Shown piece after piece: positions 60,113 through 64,000 of a stretch of 64,000 nt of DNA; the stretch's first letter is position 1; each line of letters begins with the position of its first letter. The position numbers and the translations under genes are program-made. Under the pieces are notes generated by a model. The model did not search any database. It saw only the letters and a program-made list of their open reading frames with translations, and was not told the origin of the DNA. The stretch is taken from contig NADL03000498.1 of NCBI GenBank assembly GCA_002205965.3, positions 868,001-932,000 of the forward strand, given 5' to 3'. This DNA comes from Kappaphycus alvarezii (lineage: Eukaryota > Rhodophyta > Florideophyceae > Gigartinales > Solieriaceae).

Positions 60113-60649
60113 CGTGTCTGAAACATGGAACGGCTCCCAGTTCATCGAATAACCAGGAAGAATTTGAATATATATCTGAAGAAGCCGATGTTCAAAGCAA
60201 AAAGAGAACGAGGAGTTCAGCTTCGGGTCTAAAGAGGTCACTGTTTCAGGGTCCCCTGATTCTAGGACCGATGCAAACGACGTGAAATCTAGGATGGCTC
60301 TCCACCACTAAAAAAGACTAAGTGTACAAATGAGGAAAGCTCGGTTCAAAATACGGGGTCTACAGCTGAACATCAATCATCACAAGGAGAAATAGTGGAA
60401 AGTTGTTCTCCAAAAAATCCATCCGCGGCGAAATCTCAAGTTCCTGAAGAGGAGCAGTTGTTCGAGTCAGAAGAAGATGCAATCGCCCCCGACTTAAATC
60501 AGGCATCGAGTTTGAAAGAAATTGAGACTCACGAAAGTTCGCCAAAAACACCGGTTATTCCCCCTGAAGCTACGAAACAGCTTGAAATCACTGATTCATT
60601 GAGCAATCTACAGGTCGAGACAGGGAGGCTACGAAAAAATTCCCAGTAA
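60046..60649 (+). pseudogene. Acidic low-complexity linker between the unknown domain and the peptidase
   Basis: Frames 60046-60285 and 60395-60649 are rich in Glu, Ser, Pro and Lys (EEEQLFESEEDAIAPDL, SSPKTPVIPPEATKQLE). They are in different phases, so the copy is frameshifted or spliced. Composition suits a disordered linker joining two folded domains. No motif is recognised. Confidence 0.4.
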
Positions 60650-60785
60650 ATCTGACACTGCCCATTCCAATGCATGAAAATCTGAAGAACAGCAGGAATA
60701 TGGCAGGGATCAAAGGAATTCCCAACAGCATAATCCGATTTTTTTAAGGGCGAGAGAAAGCGGAAAAGTAGTTTCCCAACAACAC

Positions 60786-61844
60786 GTGTGTGGGTGCGAG
60801 TCAAATCTTTGGTTCATATTCGTTCCGGCGAATAGAATGTTCTCATGGCTTGGAAGTCATGATCGTTTTATGACTTACACACGCCGCCGTGCTCGTAGTT
60901 GGAAACTGCCGGAACACGCTACTGCAGCTTTCCAAGACCGCCCGTTCCAAGAAACGAAAGTACAACTGGTCCAGACCTACATTGCGGAACAGAATAGAAT
61001 TCTGCTCCGCAAAGGTTTGTCCGCATTTGAAAGTCTTGTACGTACAACCATTCCTACGATGCCCGCTCTTCCGAAATGGGAGTTCAACTCTTGTGCCGTA
61101 GACGTGACACTAGCCCTTGTGCCGTCCCTCCTCCATCGTGCCCATCACATGTGCTTGTTCCCTTCAAAGGCAAACGGAATGTCAGCAGCTGTCGACATGC
61201 TGGCGACCAAAGTCCTTCATTTGCTTCATTTCTGCGATACCCCTATGCTATCGAGTAGGGTGAGAGAAACATGTATCGAGCTTGCTCGCGGAAATGGATG
61301 TACCATGAACTGGACCTGGGAAGCAGCGGCAAGTCAGGATTTTCTTGAAATTCATGACGTTTTACTGGATCTATATGAGCAATTCTTTAAAAATGATGGC
61401 ATATCATTGCTCAAAGGCATATTTCCAGCGCGTGTCGCTGAAAGCTACCAACACAATGACATTCATTCCTGGTTGATGTCAATTATCCCCCAAAAGAAAT
61501 TCGATAGAGGCTTGTATGTATTTGAGCTTGCATTATCTACAAACGAGAACCGAGATATGGATCATGAGAAAATTATGAATTTTCTGGATTGCGACTGGGA
61601 TGTGGGGTCTCTCGCTGACAATGAAGACGTGGCCAGCAAGAAAGGGTCCATAGTAGGAATCATATCTCTTATGAAGCCCAGCTTGGTCCACTTTACTGCG
61701 GGCCTTCGGATTGACGGAACTTTTTATACCTACGATGGGATGAGATATGGCAATTTATTGAGCCGTTCTAGTATTCGTTCGACCTTTGGTAGCTCAGAGG
61801 GCCATTCTATAGATCGGTCATTGGTGTTGTATCTCAAAGGGTAG
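60786..61844 (+). CDS. USP-like (peptidase C19-type) cysteine peptidase domain
   Basis: A 352-codon open frame without interruption, notable in this degraded window. The track-like start at 60786 is GTG; the first ATG is at 60837 (MFSWLGSHDRF), and the frame is open back to about 60677. EFNSCAVDVTLALVP (Cys about residue 103) matches the Cys box of ubiquitin-specific proteases. LVHFTAGLRIDGTFYTYDGM (His about 302, Asp about 317) matches the His box, giving a complete Cys-His-Asp triad. The spacing of about 200 residues is usual, though short for USPs. Similar NSCA.D/HFTA..YDGM proteins occur as repetitive, element-borne genes in fungi. The substrate is unknown: ubiquitin or a ubiquitin-like protein is an inference. 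It may be the C-terminal domain of the protein starting near 59.2 kb. Confidence 0.6.
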   Translation: MCGCESNLWFIFVPANRMFSWLGSHDRFMTYTRRRARSWKLPEHATAAFQDRPFQETKVQLVQTYIAEQNRILLRKGLSAFESLVRTTIPTMPALPKWEFNSCAVDVTLALVPSLLHRAHHMCLFPSKANGMSAAVDMLATKVLHLLHFCDTPMLSSRVRETCIELARGNGCTMNWTWEAAASQDFLEIHDVLLDLYEQFFKNDGISLLKGIFPARVAESYQHNDIHSWLMSIIPQKKFDRGLYVFELALSTNENRDMDHEKIMNFLDCDWDVGSLADNEDVASKKGSIVGIISLMKPSLVHFTAGLRIDGTFYTYDGMRYGNLLSRSSIRSTFGSSEGHSIDRSLVLYLKG

Positions 61845-61900
61845 TGTTTGATTGCACAAACAAAGAAACCCCATAGTCGAGATAAAGACGGACATTTTGT
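61790..61900 (+). repeat. Short direct duplication, copy 1
   Basis: GGTAGCTCAG, CCATTCTATA, then about 60 bp later ACCCCATAGTC and GATAAA recur in order at 62091-62200. Copy 1 covers the last codons of the peptidase frame, so copy 2 is a duplicated 3' end of that gene. Confidence 0.6.
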
Positions 61901-62090
61901 AATGATATTAGAGCTCCATCGGCCTATTTGCGACATGGCGCGAAGTAAGGACTGACAATGGTCACATCAAGACCCTGAAGGGTCGACGGAGACCCCAATT
62001 TTGCCGTTTTCACAGATTGAAATGTTTTTATTCTCTCGATGGGATGACATATCACGGCGTAATTTGCCCTCTGGGTATTATTTCAACCGT

Positions 62091-62200
62091 CGGTAGCTCA
62101 GCCATTCTATACATCAGGCATAGGTAGTTTATGTAGTGGCTTATTATTTCGCTTTGCGTAAAATGGAACCCTATAGTCTGGATAAACGGTGTATATGATC
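62091..62200 (+). repeat. Short direct duplication, copy 2
   Basis: Carries GGTAGCTCAGCCATTCTATA and later GGAACCCTATAGTC and GATAAA, matching 61790-61900 about 300 bp upstream. Several small differences suggest the duplication is not recent. Confidence 0.6.
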
Positions 62201-62224
62201 AATGACACCTTTTGCAAAATCCAG

Positions 62225-62440
62225 GAACGCTAATAGTTTCCTCGGCGCTCCTCTCATTAGAACGTCCAGCTTCTCCATGTCCTAGCAACTTCGGACCTTG
62301 TTGAGCTCGTACATGTGTCTATCTCCCGGTCGGGAAATAGACACGTGACTACTTCCCGTTCGGGGGTAGACATCTAATGAGCCTGTAAATGAAATTCCCA
62401 TCAAAATAATTCCTCCAACGTCAAGCATAACTATTCGAAA
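62225..62440 (+). repeat. Direct repeat B flanking the USP-like gene cluster
   Basis: Partner of 58081-58330. It shares CTTTCTCCACGTCC-like sequence before the palindrome and GACATCTAATGAGCCTGTAAATG after it, with scattered differences. It lies between the end of the plus-strand peptidase gene and the end of the minus-strand paralogue. Confidence 0.7.
62312..62347. repeat. 36-bp palindrome (copy B)
   Basis: The same sequence as 58194-58229 except that the left end reads CATGTG instead of CACGTG. The stem keeps all but two pairs. Conservation of this core while the flanks differ suggests constraint or recent exchange. Confidence 0.9.
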
Positions 62441-62565
62441 CTTTGAAAATTTAAGAGAAAGTGCAAATTATACTATCTTAAGGTTCGAGGGTCATGTCCC
62501 AAGTCTTTCCAAGTATTGCAAGGAGATCGATGGCAATGCTCGAGATTATTTCCAAGTATTGTTGA

Positions 62566-62622
62566 AATCCCCTAAAACCTCCAAAAAATCCCTAAAGCCC
62601 CTAAAGCCCCCAAAGCCCAGAA
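62566..62622 (-). repeat. Telomere-like tract, G-rich on the minus strand
   Basis: The plus strand reads CCCCTAAAACC, CCCTAAAGCCCC and CCTAAAGCCCCC. The orientation is opposite to the tracts at 56.1-58.2 kb, so the 58-62 kb gene cluster lies between inverted telomere-like repeats. Confidence 0.6.
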
Positions 62623-62745
62623 TCACTACTAGTAATTACAGGATATCATTCGTATCTTCTGGCCTCAGCTTAAAGTATTCATCGTGACCTGCTTTATTTT
62701 TTGAAATAATCCTCGGTACTGCCCCAATCTCAGAAGATACTTTTT

Positions 62746-63881
62746 CTAATAGAGCATGGTTAGCAGCAGCTTTCCTTTGGATAGCAGCGAGATCATTCTT
62801 CGCATAAGAATAGATTCACTGATTTTCAAGTTTTGATCTGCTTTTTCATAAAAAACGCCGCTCCACTCTTCCGGGGAACGATTGGGGTAAAACGGTAGAT
62901 CTCCACCCTTAAACTGGACGAGATTAATGTACACATAAGAATCGTAAATAGCAACCGTAATTGCTGGAACCAGCGTATCCCGAAGCCTCAAGCTTGCTTG
63001 AAAGTACAAAGTTCTCACTGATAACTATTCTTGCTTCATTTTCATTTCCAAGTAGTCGTTGTCTCCTTTCGTTAGAAAAGCTGTAAATTCGCTTTTCTCT
63101 TTGTCCATTAGGTGAAGAACGTAGGTTTGAGGGTCAGAATGTAATGGGGTGCCATTTTCAGTCTCTGGAAACCCAACATATAAGCGAGTAAATCCAGAAA
63201 TACCCGGAAACACTCGGACGAAATCTATTGTTTCCACTGTTTCCTTTTCTAGTATTTCCCTTAACCAAGTTTGCAAAACACGAGGCTTGGATAGAGGCCA
63301 CCACACGAGGAACAGGTTAGTAATGCTTTTGTCTGAGGATGTTGCAATGGCGGGCGCGTTCGCTGTCCGCAGATCTTTCTCTCCCCTCACGATGTCCATG
63401 TATCTCGCGGTGATATCGTATAGTGTAACGATAAGTGCCCCAATCCACTCTTTCACAAACAATCTCGAGGCCATATTCTTCTGGATACCTGAAATGATAG
63501 GATTCTTCATTTTAAACAAACCTTCTTCATAGATTGGAACGTAAGCCAGAATCCCTTTCCTTTTCCCGCTCTCCTCAATAGATTTGTTGATTTTTTCAGA
63601 AGTAAATGCCAGTTCATACACCTCACCACTTGTAGAGTGAAATCTAACCGTTCTACCGTCCTTAGTCCCCACACAGGTTCCATGTTAATTTTTTCCATTT
63701 CATTGCTTGAAAAAATGACAAGAGTCATTCTTTGGAGAATGACTTTACTACATGTTTTGTGCACATAGCGCCTCCAACGAATAAGGGGGATCTCGAACTC
63801 ATTCCCCTCATTTGACGGATTGTCATAGCAGAATATCGCCGCAGCGTACACATTACCTTCAATTCTGGCCTCTACAATCAT
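62746..63881 (-). pseudogene. Unrecognised protein, paralogue of the 59-kb gene
   Basis: Minus-strand frames 63881-63507, 63672-63025 and 63018-62746 follow one another. The central 215-codon frame holds KEWIGALIVTLYDIT, TNLFLVWWPLSKPRV and VRVFPGISGFTRLYVGFPET; the first two match the plus-strand gene at 59.3-59.55 kb with similar spacing. The last frame has INLVQFKGGDLPF and EEWSGVFYEKAD, comparable to YATVQFDDYGG and EELWHGRIDFG at 59.7 kb. The first has VEARIEGNVYAAAIFCYDN, possibly another copy of that domain. Frames differ in phase, so at least one indel or intron is present. No linker or peptidase follows, so this copy is truncated. Function unknown. Confidence 0.55.
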
Positions 63882-64000
63882 TCTGGAAACGGGAGATATT
63901 CTTAAAATGAAACGGAGAGTCTAGATTAAAAGCAGAATGACAAAAGGGGTTTCGCTTTATGTTAAAACAGATCAGGAGAAGGTGCTTTAGGAAGTCTTTA

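Overview
This is a eukaryotic nuclear window made mostly of dead transposable elements, with very few host genes. No prokaryotic operons, rRNA or CRISPR were seen. The best lineage clue is a tRNA-Asp(GUC) gene on the minus strand (19505-19586) whose D-loop carries an 11-nt insert. Such D-loop introns are known from red algal nuclear tRNAs (Cyanidioschyzon merolae). Together with apparently intronless genes, short TATA promoters and many LTR elements and LINEs, this suggests a red alga, possibly a florideophyte; that is an inference.

Layout. 1-16 kb: AT-rich, no recognisable gene, one clear hairpin (7.63-7.71 kb) and an orphan TATA promoter (7.9 kb). 16.1-18.1 kb: strongly decayed Ty3/gypsy pol. 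18.3-25.5 kb: pieces of a LINE with reverse transcriptase and a C-terminal restriction-like endonuclease. One copy is split by a 1.4-kb insert holding a small acidic-protein gene with its own TATA box. 24.1-29.2 kb: a Ty1/copia relic with a LINE fragment nested in it and a probable 3' LTR, followed by further copia pieces (29.4-31 kb). 32.6-33.7 kb: inverted duplication of a gag-like segment. 34.7-36.2 kb: a broken trehalose-phosphate-phosphatase-like gene with a TATA box, between ACTAGT-rich low-complexity blocks. 36.5-39.1 kb: a second, different LINE (coiled-coil ORF1, AP-endonuclease ORF2 start). 40-46.3 kb: a minus-strand chromovirus (Ty3/gypsy with chromodomain) with an unrecognised opposite-strand coding region beyond the integrase. 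47.9-54.2 kb: a plus-strand element with C2H2 fingers, a degenerate tyrosine-recombinase-like region, a RecQ-like helicase and a zinc knuckle. 54.5-55.4 kb: a minus-strand copia 3' end and LTR abutting a protein-kinase fragment. 56.1-58 kb: a 346-bp tandem satellite and TTAGGGG-like tracts. 58.1-63.9 kb: an unrecognised gene family, one copy per strand. The plus copy leads to a USP-like cysteine peptidase ORF and lies between direct repeats that each contain a 36-bp CACGTG palindrome.

The parts do not form a pathway; the window records nested insertion and decay. The most interesting items are the tRNA with a D-loop insert, the recombinase/helicase element, and the 58-64 kb family with the USP-like peptidase, palindromic direct repeats and telomere-like flanks.
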